Origin: Bacteroidota bacterium
GTDB taxonomy: Bacteria; Bacteroidota; Ignavibacteria; UBA10030; UBA8401
Reading direction: 5' to 3'
Assembly: GCA_013361065.1 (NCBI GenBank)
Contig: JABWAK010000006.1
Span: 1-50,409 of the forward strand
Length of the DNA stretch: 50,409 nucleotides
In this document: in pieces, positions 1 to 6,728 of the stretch
How the letters are laid out: each line of letters opens with the position of its first letter
Numbering within the stretch: position 1 is the first letter of the stretch
Translations under genes and position numbers: made by a program
Notes under the pieces: generated by a model
Seen by the model: the letters and a program-made list of their open reading frames with translations, nothing else
Told to the model about the DNA's origin: nothing
Database searches by the model: none

Positions 1-931
1 CTTTGCCTTTGTCCATCAGACGGACATAGCAGTTATCTTTTGCATAGAACTTCACAGGTAACCTTCGCACTGGGTCTGCATATTTAGTGTAATGAGATTC
101 TATCTGTTGCAATAATTCCCGTTCATCAAGTGGAGGGATGTTCTGCTGATTCCAAAGACGTAAAAGCTCAATGCTATGATCTTTGTGCCATCCCTGCTGT
201 ATGAACTTTCCGAGAAGCGCCGATAATGCGCTTTGCCTGCCTCCCTTCCCCACACCTCTGAACTCGAACTTATCTGCAAGTTCCACCCCATCTCTTGGAT
301 AAGTATCTTTCCTTCTCGGAATCTCAAGTTTTTCAGCCCCAATATTTAGGAATAGATTGGGATCGTACGACAAGTAACAAGCTCTCGCCGCACCTTTCGA
401 TGCAGGATCAAAAGTGATTCCGTAAAGTTTCTGGAATTTTTCTGCTGCGTAAGTTAGGGCTTCATTATATTCTTCTAGATTGTTAACATACTCTTGGAGT
501 TCTATAATCACTTTGACCCCATCAGCACGGGGAGACGTGAACAGTGAGAAAACAAAAGGATCCGCTCTGAGCACAGTCCTAGTATAGGATAATTGCTCTC
601 CTAGATGGTCGTAATCCAGGATCAGGTATTTCGTTCTTATGAAATTCGACTTTAGCAGCTTGTTTTCACTGAATTCACCAAGCGTGAAATACGGAAGGTT
701 ATCTTTTTTGAAGCCTTGTTGTTGTTCGTTGTCAGGTATTGTTCGTAATGTCTCAATGTTATGTTTGATCTCTTTCGAGGTTTGAATCAGGCGAATTACT
801 TCCATCAAAGGAATCGGGCGCATAGGATGCCCGGACTCTTTGATTCTTTTACCAATAAATGCTGTTATGCCAGACGCATGAGTTAGGTCATTCTTTGCGT
901 CAAGGTTGTGATTTGTATTGTTCTGTTCCAT
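1..931 (-). CDS. Prim-pol type DNA primase, BT4734/VirE-N family (partial)
   Basis: An open frame begins at ATG 931 and is still open at base 1, so 310 codons are visible and the C-terminus lies outside the window. Residues about 75-200 resemble the BT4734-like (VirE N-terminal, archaeo-eukaryotic primase-like) domain: a DYD metal-binding-type motif at 106-108 (YLILDYDHL), SPRADGVKVII at 133-143, and CYLSYDPNLFLN at 185-196. Residues about 229-284, starting GGRQSALSALLGKF, look like a helical primase C-terminal segment. Proteins of this family usually sit in plasmids and integrated elements of Bacteroidota and often continue into a helicase domain, which cannot be seen here. The gene overlaps the preceding small gene by 32 bases, which suggests co-transcription. 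Its AT-rich codon use differs from the GC-rich genes to the right, consistent with transfer. Confidence 0.72.
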   Translation of the reverse strand, partial: MEQNNTNHNLDAKNDLTHASGITAFIGKRIKESGHPMRPIPLMEVIRLIQTSKEIKHNIETLRTIPDNEQQQGFKKDNLPYFTLGEFSENKLLKSNFIRTKYLILDYDHLGEQLSYTRTVLRADPFVFSLFTSPRADGVKVIIELQEYVNNLEEYNEALTYAAEKFQKLYGITFDPASKGAARACYLSYDPNLFLNIGAEKLEIPRRKDTYPRDGVELADKFEFRGVGKGGRQSALSALLGKFIQQGWHKDHSIELLRLWNQQNIPPLDERELLQQIESHYTKYADPVRRLPVKFYAKDNCYVRLMDKGK

Positions 932-1169
932 TTGTGTTTGAATGTATTAATGTCTTGAGAGTGCGCATTGCGTTACCATACGTAATGGGTTCGACTGCCG
1001 ATGAAAACGAATAATATTTCGTTATCGAGCTGGTGAGGTTGATTGATTGTTTGAATTCAAAAACTGTTAGTCCCATAGACTTGCGTGCTGACAGCAACGG
1101 GAATCCCGTTGCTATCAGGTAAGCCGACAGATAAAAGTCTTTTGTCTGGTATCGTTGATCATTCATCAT
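900..1169 (-). CDS. Small DUF5659-like protein of a mobile element
   Basis: An 89-residue protein beginning with two adjacent ATG codons (1169 or 1166). A good ribosome binding site, AAGGGAG, lies about 7 bases upstream, inside the end of the preceding gene. The stretch TKDFYLSAYLIATGFPLL followed by an F-x-F pair (VFEFKQS) resembles the small DUF5659 family, in which a Y-x-T-x-D/L-x-x-A-x-x-L start precedes a phenylalanine-rich turn. No catalytic residues are evident and the function is unknown; the family is typical of plasmids and integrated elements. It overlaps the upstream gene by 11 bases and the downstream primase by 32 bases, so the three genes are probably translated from one mRNA. 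Confidence 0.55.
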   Translation of the reverse strand: MMNDQRYQTKDFYLSAYLIATGFPLLSARKSMGLTVFEFKQSINLTSSITKYYSFSSAVEPITYGNAMRTLKTLIHSNTNGTEQYKSQP

Positions 1170-1587
1170 AATTTACTCCCTTCTCTCGTAAGAGATGTTG
1201 GATTTCAGGGCTAAGTGCTTTGAAAAAGTCTTTTTTAGTAAGGTTATAAAATTTTGGATTAAACCAGGTTCCTGTTGCCACAATTGGAACACCATGCTTT
1301 TTTAATAGTTGTATTAGATCAATTTGAGTTGAATAATGCTCATACGCATTGTTAAATGCTCGCACGATGTCCTGCTTATCGAGGGACATTGCAATTGTCA
1401 TTAATTTGATGGCAGCAATCCAACCAAGTTCTATCGAGTTGTAAGCGTGGAATTGCAGAACGTCCAGTTCGAATTGCTTCTGGATATTCGCTTCCCGAAT
1501 CTTTTGAATTTCTCGGAGTTGCTTTTTTGTGAGCTTGCGGTGAGGATACAGCTTGGGGTCTACTGCGGTGATTACGTTGATACTCAT
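1159..1587 (-). CDS. Hypothetical protein, first gene of primase operon
   Basis: A 142-residue protein that I do not recognise. It starts with a lysine/arginine-rich stretch (KLTKKQLREIQKIREANIQ), continues with a helical middle (YNSIELGWIAAIKLM), and has a C-terminal part with VATGTWFNPKFYNLTKKDFF. There is no signal peptide or membrane segment, so it is probably cytoplasmic. An AAAAGGA ribosome binding site lies 7 bases before ATG 1587, and the end overlaps the next gene by 11 bases, both supporting a real gene. Composition is AT-rich like its two partners. A DNA-binding or regulatory role for the element would fit the position but nothing in the sequence proves it. Confidence 0.55.
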   Translation of the reverse strand: MSINVITAVDPKLYPHRKLTKKQLREIQKIREANIQKQFELDVLQFHAYNSIELGWIAAIKLMTIAMSLDKQDIVRAFNNAYEHYSTQIDLIQLLKKHGVPIVATGTWFNPKFYNLTKKDFFKALSPEIQHLLREKGVNYDE

Positions 1588-1920
1588 GATTCGTCCTTTT
1601 AGTTTAGAATCATATTATCTCCTTCGCTTAGTATTTGAATTTGTTTTGTGAGAAAGCGTTATAGGATGATACCCGGACAGGGCGTCCGGTCTTTTGGGGG
1701 TTGACCGATGGAGCCGTCAACTTCTTAATCTTAGGATTTTCCTGAGCCAGAGTCAATATCCATCTTCATTCCATGCAAACTTTTTCTTACGATTCTTCGA
1801 TTACGATTTTGGGGAGACCACTTTCCTGACCCACAGACAACCTCCCTGTCCCTTCCGGTCTGGGGTACGCCCCGACACCCGACCCGGCCGGCCCGTCCGG
1901 GACGCCTAAGACCGGCCCCT

Positions 1921-2224
1921 AAAGGGTATAATAAAAAAATCCGGATAAATAATTTAGAAAAACACTTCGGGGTACCTGTTTCGATGGATCCCCCGGCCTT
2001 GCTGGCAGTAGAAGATACTCTGGGACTCACATACCGGTGATCGGGTTGAGGCTCTCAACGTGTCTCATCGGAAGGATTGTTTTTATCAAGAATCATTCGA
2101 TGGTGAAAAACTGGATAAACATCGTAACCGTAAGAAACCGCAACAACCCAAGCAGCATCAGACACTTGAGGAATTACGATTATCTTACGATTACGATATT
2201 GCTTTTCAGAATGGCATTGTATAG
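1921..2224 (+). pseudogene. Possible decayed coding remnant with a frameshift
   Basis: Two adjoining plus-strand frames read like protein. Frame one ends at TGA 2038-2040 with LEKHFGVPVSMDPP followed by ALLAVEDTLGLTYR. A second frame, shifted by one base, is open from 2012 to TAG 2222-2224 and reads HTGDRVEALNVS, then FYQESFDGEKLDKHRNR and LRLSYDYDIAFQNGIV. Joined, they would make a plausible hydrophilic C-terminal region. A perfect terminator begins 43 bases after the second stop, as expected after a gene end. I cannot identify a family, and no start codon with a ribosome binding site was found, so a remnant is more likely than a live gene. Chance open frames are the alternative. Confidence 0.25.
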
Positions 2225-2267
2225 AGATCGAAGAGTATGTCATTGACCGAAGTGTCTTCCCCCGCTA

Positions 2268-2310
2268 CAAAACAAAAACACCCGAGCATGTCTCGGGTGT
2301 TTTTGTTTTG
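2268..2310. terminator. Perfect bidirectional rho-independent terminator
   Basis: The arms 2268-2286 and 2292-2310 are perfectly complementary over 19 bases (right arm CTCGGGTGTTTTTGTTTTG) around a 5-base loop CATGT. A GC core (CACCCGAG/CTCGGGTG) is flanked by A-rich and T-rich tracts, so it can terminate on either strand. No intact gene ends directly at it; the possible remnant ending at 2224 is the nearest upstream coding stretch. Confidence 0.8.
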
Positions 2311-2447
2311 TCTGTGTCGAGAGATGCCGGTTCAAGCGGAGTCCCGATCGACGGATCTTTTGACTATTATCGGGACGACGTCCTGAGCGAGTCCCCGCGA
2401 TTGCCTGTTTGGACAAGACGAAGGATCCCTCCCCCGCTGCCTCCTCA

Positions 2448-2483
2448 ATAACAACCGGTGACTGAATGGCCGCCGGTTGTTAT
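2448..2483. other. Inverted repeat / hairpin
   Basis: Arms ATAACAACCGG (2448-2458) and CCGGTTGTTAT (2473-2483) are perfectly complementary with a 14-base loop. There is no strong T-tract after it, so a terminator role is weak. It lies about 145 bases before the lipoprotein gene. Confidence 0.4.
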
Positions 2484-2626
2484 CATAAAACACCCCGAAT
2501 AGATGTAATAACTTCCCTTTTTGCGATATGAACTGTTACGGTTATTCATAAACCATAGAAGTATAGGTTTTCAATTGCCTTTGCCAGACTATGTGGCTAT
2601 TTTTGATAAAATAAAAAGGCTAAAAT

Positions 2627-3082
2627 ATGAAACCACTCATCATTGTAGCTTTCTCTCTTCTTCTATTCGGTTGTGCCTCCCAAGAATCCGTCCTAAGATT
2701 ACAATCTGAAATTGTTGAAAATCGTATCCAGATAAAACAACTTCAACAACAGATCGAGTTACTATCTGAACAAGTCCATAGACTGCAATCTGTTCCTGCC
2801 AGTACTTCGGCAACTCCGTCGTCACAAACTCCAGTAATTGAAGAACCAAAAAAAGAAGAATCAGTGTCAGCAGGACAATGCCAAGCTACCACTCTCAGCG
2901 GCAAACAATGCTCAAGAACTGCTAAAGAAGGCAGCAAATATTGCTGGCAGCATCAAGGCACTACTGAAGAAATGAAAGAGTCTTCTGTAGGTTCATCAAA
3001 CAGAACCATTATGACAGGTCCAAGAGGCGGACAATACTATATTAACTCCAAAGGGAAAAAGACTTATATCAAAAAGAAATAG
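2627..3082 (+). CDS. Lipoprotein with C/H zinc-like motif and PBCV-adaptor-like tail
   Basis: A 151-residue protein with ATG preceded by AAGG at 7 bases. Residues 1-16 form a lipoprotein signal (LLLFGCAS, lipid-anchored Cys16). Residues 20-54 are a glutamine/leucine-rich coiled coil (QIKQLQQQIELLSEQV), followed by a Pro/Ser/Thr linker. Residues 84-110 carry C85, C95, C106 and H109 in a C-x9-C-x10-C-x2-H spacing that resembles the small DUF5763 domain. Residues 130-148 (TGPRGGQYYINSKGKKTYI) resemble the PBCV-specific basic adaptor motif seen in algal-virus and phage proteins. Function is unknown; I infer an envelope-anchored stalk displaying a small metal-binding module. It ends the AT-rich accessory region. 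The lipobox and motifs are clear; family names are from memory. Confidence 0.75.
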   Translation: MKPLIIVAFSLLLFGCASQESVLRLQSEIVENRIQIKQLQQQIELLSEQVHRLQSVPASTSATPSSQTPVIEEPKKEESVSAGQCQATTLSGKQCSRTAKEGSKYCWQHQGTTEEMKESSVGSSNRTIMTGPRGGQYYINSKGKKTYIKKK

Positions 3083-3338
3083 TTTTTTTCGCATACGAAC
3101 TGATATTTTAATTCCTGATAAGTTCTCGATATTTTCTATTGTTGTGTTATTTGGAGTATCTATTTAAAGCAATGAGTTTTCTGTGACGTCCCGCCCATTT
3201 GGGGCGTGCCCCCCCCGATGTTAAGCAGCACGTACAGTTGGATTTCAATTCAAGCACAACACAATTTCCCTTCCCCGATATTCTTCGTATCTTCTATCAA
3301 AGTACAATCGTCTCAATTCAGAATCCGACTGCATCTCC

Positions 3339-4322
3339 ATGTTCAACGGCCTGGTGAATTCTCACGATTTCGTCATCATGGCGCGAAAACTGCGCGCCGC
3401 CGGACGCCGTGCGACCATCGCAAAACTGTTCGGCACCCGTTCTTCCCGCGTACAGCAGGCGTGGGAACATACCGATGCCGCTCCGGTGCATTGGTGGAAC
3501 ATTCCCGCTGTGCATGAACGGTGGAACCGTCTCATCACCGGTGATCCCGGCATGCCGTATCAGACCTATGTCCATCGCCGGTATCTCTCGGATCGGACAA
3601 CCGTCACCGGTCTCTCGCTGGGATGCGGGATCGGATGGAAGGAAGTGCAGTGGGTCCGATCCTGTCCGAACCTTCAGCTGACCGGGACCGACCTCTCCGC
3701 ACAACGCATTGCTGAGGCGTCACGGACAGCCGAATCATTGGGTCTCGGCGACCGTCTGCGGTTCGCCTGCGCGGATATCCACAGTGAGGACCACCCCGAG
3801 GCATCGTTCGATCTGATCATTGCGGACGGCTCCCTGCATCATTTCCACTCCCTGGATACTCTCCTGCCGAAGCTGCGGCGATGGCTGAAAAACGACGGAT
3901 TGTTTGTAGTGAACGATTATGTCGGACCTGCCCGGTTCCAATGGAGCGGTCCGCAGTTGCAGGCGATCAACGCCATCCTCGCATCGATGCCCGAAGCACT
4001 CCGGACAGAATATGGCGGCCATGTGAAACGAAAGGTGTACCGTCCCGGACGACTGAGCATGATCATCAGCGATCCGTCCGAAGCGGTCGAATCGGACCGG
4101 ATCGATCCCTCCCTGCACAAACACTTCCGGGTGATCGAACGGACACCGTACGGCGGGATGCTGCTGCAGAATATCCTGAAAGGGATCGCCCATCACTTTC
4201 TCGAACCGAAGGGGGCGGCTGCCGATGTCCTGCACCGGCTGTTCGCTGAAGAGGACCGTTATCTCGCTTCCGGTGAACTGCCAAGCGATTTTTGTTTCTA
4301 TATCTGCAAGAAAGGTGAATGA
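3339..4322 (+). CDS. Class I SAM-dependent methyltransferase
   Basis: A 327-residue protein with the Rossmann methyltransferase pattern: motif I GLSLGCGIGW at 91-100, an acidic end of strand two (LTGTDLS), a motif with FACADIH after LGLGDRLR, and FDLIIADGSLHHF as the motif IV equivalent. It is followed by LLPKLRRWLKNDGLFVVNDYV, typical of small-molecule methyltransferases. The substrate cannot be read from sequence. The first 85 residues form a basic helical extension (MARKLRAAGRRATIAKLFG). A start at the internal ATG 3378 is possible because neither start has an obvious ribosome binding site. The stop codon abuts the ATG of the serine hydrolase, so the two may be co-transcribed. It is the first clearly GC-rich gene after the accessory region. 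Confidence 0.82.
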   Translation: MFNGLVNSHDFVIMARKLRAAGRRATIAKLFGTRSSRVQQAWEHTDAAPVHWWNIPAVHERWNRLITGDPGMPYQTYVHRRYLSDRTTVTGLSLGCGIGWKEVQWVRSCPNLQLTGTDLSAQRIAEASRTAESLGLGDRLRFACADIHSEDHPEASFDLIIADGSLHHFHSLDTLLPKLRRWLKNDGLFVVNDYVGPARFQWSGPQLQAINAILASMPEALRTEYGGHVKRKVYRPGRLSMIISDPSEAVESDRIDPSLHKHFRVIERTPYGGMLLQNILKGIAHHFLEPKGAAADVLHRLFAEEDRYLASGELPSDFCFYICKKGE

Positions 4323-5420
4323 ATGGCTCGTCTGAACCTGTTCTGCCTGCTCCTCTGCTGTGTAATGATCTCATCGACACCCGTTCAGGCACAGCTCGGG
4401 AAACGTCACACCAATGCCGTCACCGCGTTTGTTTCGGAGTGGATGAAGGCGGAGAATGTCCCCGGTGCTGCCGTTGCCGCGACCGTCCGGGGAAAGGTCG
4501 TCTATAATAAGGCATTCGGTCTCAGCGATGTCGAGAATCAACTCGCGGCACAGACCCGTTCGGTCTTCCGCCTGGCATCGGTCTCCAAACCGATCACCGC
4601 CGTTGCCGTGATGCAGCTCGTGGAACAAGGGAAGATCGACCTGGATGCACCGGCAGAACAATACCTGCCGATGTTCCCGAAGAAGCAATGGTCCTTCACC
4701 GTCCGGCAGCTGCTCGGTCATCAGAGCGGCATCCGCCACTATCAGGGACTCGAGGAGGAGTACAGCATCGGCGCACGGCGGTACAAGGATCTGAACGAGG
4801 CCATCACCATCTTCAGCAATGATTCACTCCGCCACCGTCCCGGTGAGCGGTACTCGTACACCACGTTCGGGTATTCACTGTTGGGAGCGGTGATCGAGGC
4901 CGTGAGCGGGCTCTCGTTCGAGGAGTACATCCGCACCAGGATCTGTGCACCGGCCGGCATGACCTCCACGTACATGGACCGGAGTACCGATATCATCCCG
5001 TTCCGCACCCGCGGATATGCCGTCGACACCCTCGGCCGACTGCGCAATGCTGTCGCCATCGATCCGAACTATAAGTTCCCGGGAGGCGGCATCGTTTCCA
5101 CCGCCGGCGATATGGCCCGCTTCGCATCCGCCGTGATGTCCGGAAAGCTCATCCGTCCCGAGACCTTCGCATTGATGACCACGATGGGAACGCTAGCGGA
5201 CGGCACGACGACCGGATACGGACTCGGCTGGTCGCTCGGCACCGCTGCTGCGCCGGAGGCAGTGCTGCACAAAGGGATGCAGCAGGGAACGACCACCGTC
5301 CTCCTGCTGCTGCCGCAGAAGGAGTGCGCCGTTGTTGTCCTGACGAACCGTGAGCAGACAGGAAAGATCATCGAGACCGCGACAGAGATCGCGCGGATCG
5401 CTGCCGCCGCTCAGCGGTGA
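4323..5420 (+). CDS. Serine hydrolase of the beta-lactamase (class C / D-alanyl-D-alanine carboxypeptidase-like) family
   Basis: A 365-residue exported protein. Residues 1-24 are a signal peptide ending VQAQ. The catalytic SxxK motif is SVSK at 86-89 (FRLASVSKPITA). The second motif region YSYTTFGYSLLG (177-188) matches the YSN-x-GY-x-LLG box except that Thr replaces the usual Asn. A C-terminal HKG (replacing KTG) occurs in LHKGMQQG. Such periplasmic enzymes are mostly esterases or peptidases rather than antibiotic-resistance enzymes, and a resistance role should not be assumed. It starts immediately after the methyltransferase stop codon. Confidence 0.85.
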   Translation: MARLNLFCLLLCCVMISSTPVQAQLGKRHTNAVTAFVSEWMKAENVPGAAVAATVRGKVVYNKAFGLSDVENQLAAQTRSVFRLASVSKPITAVAVMQLVEQGKIDLDAPAEQYLPMFPKKQWSFTVRQLLGHQSGIRHYQGLEEEYSIGARRYKDLNEAITIFSNDSLRHRPGERYSYTTFGYSLLGAVIEAVSGLSFEEYIRTRICAPAGMTSTYMDRSTDIIPFRTRGYAVDTLGRLRNAVAIDPNYKFPGGGIVSTAGDMARFASAVMSGKLIRPETFALMTTMGTLADGTTTGYGLGWSLGTAAAPEAVLHKGMQQGTTTVLLLLPQKECAVVVLTNREQTGKIIETATEIARIAAAAQR

Positions 5421-5457
5421 ACCGAATCGAAAGAACCGGAGTGTACAAGGATTGACT

Positions 5458-6267
5458 ATGGAAAGCACGGCACAGCAAAGGACCATCTTCTCCATCAAAC
5501 ATATGGATTGCGCCGCCGAAGAACGGATGGTGCGGATGAAACTGGACGGGATGGAGAAGGTCCGCTCGCTGAGTTTCGACCTGGAACAGCGCCGGCTGAC
5601 GGTGGTGCATACCGCCGGTCATGAGGATATCCTCGAGCGGCTCGATTCCCTCAACTTCGATACAACGCTCCTCTCCACCGAACGGACAGAAACGGTGCAG
5701 GCAGGTTCCGATGACGCAGCGGAACGGAGATTGCTGTGGCAGGTGCTCACGATCAATGCGGCATTCTTCGTGATCGAGGCGGCAGCTGGCGCCATCGCCG
5801 GTTCGATGGGTCTCATGGCGGACAGTCTGGATATGCTGGCGGACAGCATCGTGTACGGTCTGTCGCTCTACGCGGTCGGACATACGGTGGCGCGAAAGAA
5901 ACGGATCGCCGGCATCAGCGGCTATTTTCAGATGTCGCTCGCTCTCCTAGGTCTAGTCGAAGTGCTCCGCCGCTTCTTTGGCGCGGAAGGGATGCCGGAC
6001 CACCGGATGATGATCGCCGTCTCCTTCTTCGCATTGATCGGCAACGCCGCCTGTCTGATCCTGCTGCAGCGCAGCCGCAGTACCGGGGCCCATATGCAGG
6101 CGAGCATGATCTTCACCTCCAACGACGTCCTCGTCAATATCGGCGTTATCATCGCCGGTCTCCTGGTGATCGCAACCGGAAGCTCCATGCCGGACCTGAT
6201 CGTCGGCCTCATCATCTTTGCGATCGTTGCACGCGGCGCCGGCCGGATCCTTCAGCTGTCGAAGTGA
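5458..6267 (+). CDS. Cation diffusion facilitator-like transporter with degenerate HMA domain
   Basis: I place the start at ATG 5458, giving 269 residues, because the upstream in-frame part overlaps the previous gene and looks unnatural. Residues 8-75 resemble a heavy-metal-associated domain, with HMDCAAEERMVRMKL at 15-29. The usual GMxCxxC has only one cysteine (C18), so metal loading on this domain is doubtful. Residues about 95-265 contain about six hydrophobic segments. GLMADSLDMLADSIVYGLSL matches the second membrane segment of CDF transporters, and SNDVLVNIGVIIAG matches the fifth. The family exports divalent metals such as zinc, cobalt or cadmium against protons at the inner membrane. 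The real specificity is unknown. Confidence 0.8.
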   Translation: MESTAQQRTIFSIKHMDCAAEERMVRMKLDGMEKVRSLSFDLEQRRLTVVHTAGHEDILERLDSLNFDTTLLSTERTETVQAGSDDAAERRLLWQVLTINAAFFVIEAAAGAIAGSMGLMADSLDMLADSIVYGLSLYAVGHTVARKKRIAGISGYFQMSLALLGLVEVLRRFFGAEGMPDHRMMIAVSFFALIGNAACLILLQRSRSTGAHMQASMIFTSNDVLVNIGVIIAGLLVIATGSSMPDLIVGLIIFAIVARGAGRILQLSK

Positions 6268-6728
6268 CAGGGTAATTCTCCGCATCGGATCCGGTTCGGA
6301 AATACCAGGCGTTCACACGATGGCAGCCGCAGCATCGAATCATCATGCCATTCTTTTCCGGGTTGTTCATAAGCTCCCGGATGACCGGTCTGCGGTGAAT
6401 CGTAACCTGCCGCATTGTTTCGATCGAAGAATGCGGGATTCTCCGAAAGGGTGACCGATAATTATCAGGCATTTTGTCATATTCATGATCGTCCGGCGTC
6501 TTTTTTTGAATTGTAACTCAGAGCAAGTTTCTCTATATTTATCAAATAATTCGTTGAAATATCGCTGAATCACCTCGGTTTCGTTGTCGGTGCGGAAACG
6601 TTCATTCCGCCGGTTCTACCGTGGTGTACCGGCCCTCTCTGCACGACAATCAGACAGACGACAGGATCCTTTCGGTCATTCCGTCCCCCCACTGGCGGGA
6701 TCGAGGTGTGATAGAAAGGATTTTTCAT
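6268..6728. other. 461-bp intergenic region with nested inverted repeats and possible promoter
   Basis: No gene is credible here. Three nested complementary pairs occur: CGGTC/GACCG (6386-6390 with 6453-6457), GAATC/GATTC (6397-6401 with 6437-6441), and CCGCATT/AATGCGG (6410-6416 with 6430-6436). They could form a folded RNA or mark the 3' end of the transporter mRNA; no T-tract follows. An AT-rich promoter-like stretch follows at about 6511-6539. Confidence 0.35.
6511..6539 (+). promoter_or_regulatory. Possible promoter for tilS-hpt-ftsH
   Basis: TTGTAA (6511-6516), 17 bases, then TATATT (6534-6539), in a locally AT-rich stretch within GC-rich DNA. It would give a leader of roughly 180 bases before tilS. 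The match is by eye and this lineage may use non-classical promoter elements. Confidence 0.35.

Larger units (their letters stand above)
1588..2626. other. 1-kb region without a convincing intact gene
   Basis: This stretch separates the minus-strand primase operon from the lipoprotein gene. It holds a possible decayed coding stretch (about 1921-2224), a perfect terminator palindrome (2268-2310), an inverted repeat with 8-bp arms (2341-2348 and 2369-2376), and an 11-bp-arm hairpin (2448-2483). A short GC hairpin followed by TCTTTT at 1673-1695 looks terminator-like on the plus strand, but no plus-strand gene precedes it. I found no tRNA and no integrase. Confidence 0.5.

Noticed and set aside
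2037-2246. A 69-codon plus-strand frame starting with GTG
   Set aside because: Composition is not protein-like, it lacks a ribosome binding site, and an overlapping frame looks more like a coding remnant.
2327-2400. Possible tRNA near GGTTCAAG and the GTCCCGAT/ATCGGGAC inverted repeat
   Set aside because: The T-loop consensus is not met, and no cloverleaf with acceptor and anticodon stems could be drawn.
4323-5420. Antibiotic-resistance beta-lactamase
   Set aside because: The family match is to the broad serine hydrolase group with a changed YxN box and HKG; resistance cannot be claimed.
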